NCBI RefSeq assembly: GCF_001441165.1
Contig: NZ_CP013126.1
Coordinates: forward strand, 62,001 to 126,000
Direction: 5' to 3'
DNA: 64,000 nucleotides
Source of the DNA: Acidipropionibacterium acidipropionici
Lineage (GTDB): Bacteria; Actinomycetota; Actinomycetes; Propionibacteriales; Propionibacteriaceae
Shown here: one piece after another, positions 63,709-64,000 of the stretch
Layout of the letters: each line of letters starts with the position of its first letter
Position numbering within the stretch: position 1 is the stretch's first letter
Translations under genes and position numbers: made by a program
The notes under the pieces: generated by a model
What the model saw: only the letters and a program-made list of their open reading frames with translations
Told to the model about the DNA's origin: nothing
Database searches by the model: none

Positions 63709-64000
63709 GTGACGCGATTCCTGTCTGCCAAGCCCGACGCGCGGCTGCTTCCCCTGCCCTGGAGCACGCCGCTGGCCGACTGGCCGACGGATCGGCTCGT
63801 GGCCCTGCCCCGAGGCATCTCCCGCCACGTCGTGCGATTCATCAAGGTGGACGACTCGGTCTACGCCGCCAAGGAGGTCGTCGAGCACCTGGCGATCCAC
63901 GAGTACCGCCTCCTCCACGACCTCAAGCGCCTGGGCACGCCCTCGGTGGAGCCGATCGGCGTGGTCACCGGCCGCACCGATTCCGTCGGCGAACCGCTGG
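63709..64000 (+). CDS. DUF4032 family protein, 3' end cut by the window
   Basis: From GTG 63709 the 97 visible codons match the start of DUF4032 proteins: L-L-P-L-P-W-S-T-P-L-A-D-W, L-P-R-G-I-S-R-H-V-V-R-F and A-A-K-E-V-V-E-H, followed by E-Y-R-L-L-H-D-L. The Lys and Glu positions resemble an atypical kinase fold (lipopolysaccharide-kinase-like), but activity is not established for the family. The rest of the gene lies outside the window. Confidence 0.75.
   Translation, partial: MTRFLSAKPDARLLPLPWSTPLADWPTDRLVALPRGISRHVVRFIKVDDSVYAAKEVVEHLAIHEYRLLHDLKRLGTPSVEPIGVVTGRTDSVGEPL

Overview
The window is G+C-rich actinobacterial DNA with long overlapping operons, frequent GTG/TTG starts and ATGA/GTGA stop-start overlaps. 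The near-complete oxygen-independent cobalamin pathway, with CbiE-CbiG-CbiH and CbiX-dehydrogenase fusions, fits the Propionibacteriaceae (Propionibacterium or Acidipropionibacterium-like). That placement is inferred from gene content, not from a marker search. No phage, transposase, plasmid functions or CRISPR array were seen.

Layout. 1-7500: a lipoprotein and an OmpA-like protein; an orphan AbiEi/Vsr-like nuclease gene bounded by two near-identical palindromes; groEL behind two CIRCE operators; a DUF3263 gene; manA, luxS and tRNA-Thr(UGU). 7500-29560: the cobalamin region. Four minus-strand operons each begin with a cobalamin riboswitch: cobT-cobU-cobS-btuF-like-methyltransferase; cobO-(cobB::cobC)-cobA; cbiM-cbiN-cbiQ-cbiO; and cbiL-cbiF-cbiEGH-cbiX::sirC plus an unknown gene. 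Three single plus-strand genes (cobK, cbiT, cobH) diverge from riboswitch leaders. cbiB-cobQ has no riboswitch of its own and lies 22 bases behind a two-component system. No cbiD was seen.

29560-38700: two similar modules, each a NarL-type two-component system with an ABC-2 exporter, separated by gene remnants, a histidine phosphatase and a FolP2-type DHPS homologue. 38800-42500: a macro-domain protein, a DedA-like protein and the threonine catabolic pair kbl-tdh. 42600-48160: a sugar ABC importer without its own ATPase, preceded by one reading frame joining a ROK regulator to a Gfo/Idh/MocA oxidoreductase. A matching MsiK/UgpC-type ATPase lies at 53858. 48300-51440: sdaA, a 31-base tandem repeat that starts at the sdaA stop codon, then a metallo-beta-lactamase-fold hydrolase and a HAD hydrolase.

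51470-64000: a GNAT acetyltransferase, a DHA2 transporter, the shared ABC ATPase, a second orphan nuclease-like gene next to another palindrome family, two paralogous secreted M15-like peptidases sharing a 45-base upstream element, a four-gene Asp23/Gls24 envelope cluster, metB and a truncated DUF4032 gene.

Together the genes describe an anaerobic or aerotolerant B12 producer. Cobalt enters by CbiMNQO, the corrin ring is built and adenosylated, and the lower loop is finished by CobUST, with most operons fed back on cobalamin by riboswitches. The least explained items are the palindrome-associated orphan nucleases, the shared element of the peptidase pair, and the two unidentified genes at the ends of cobalamin operons.
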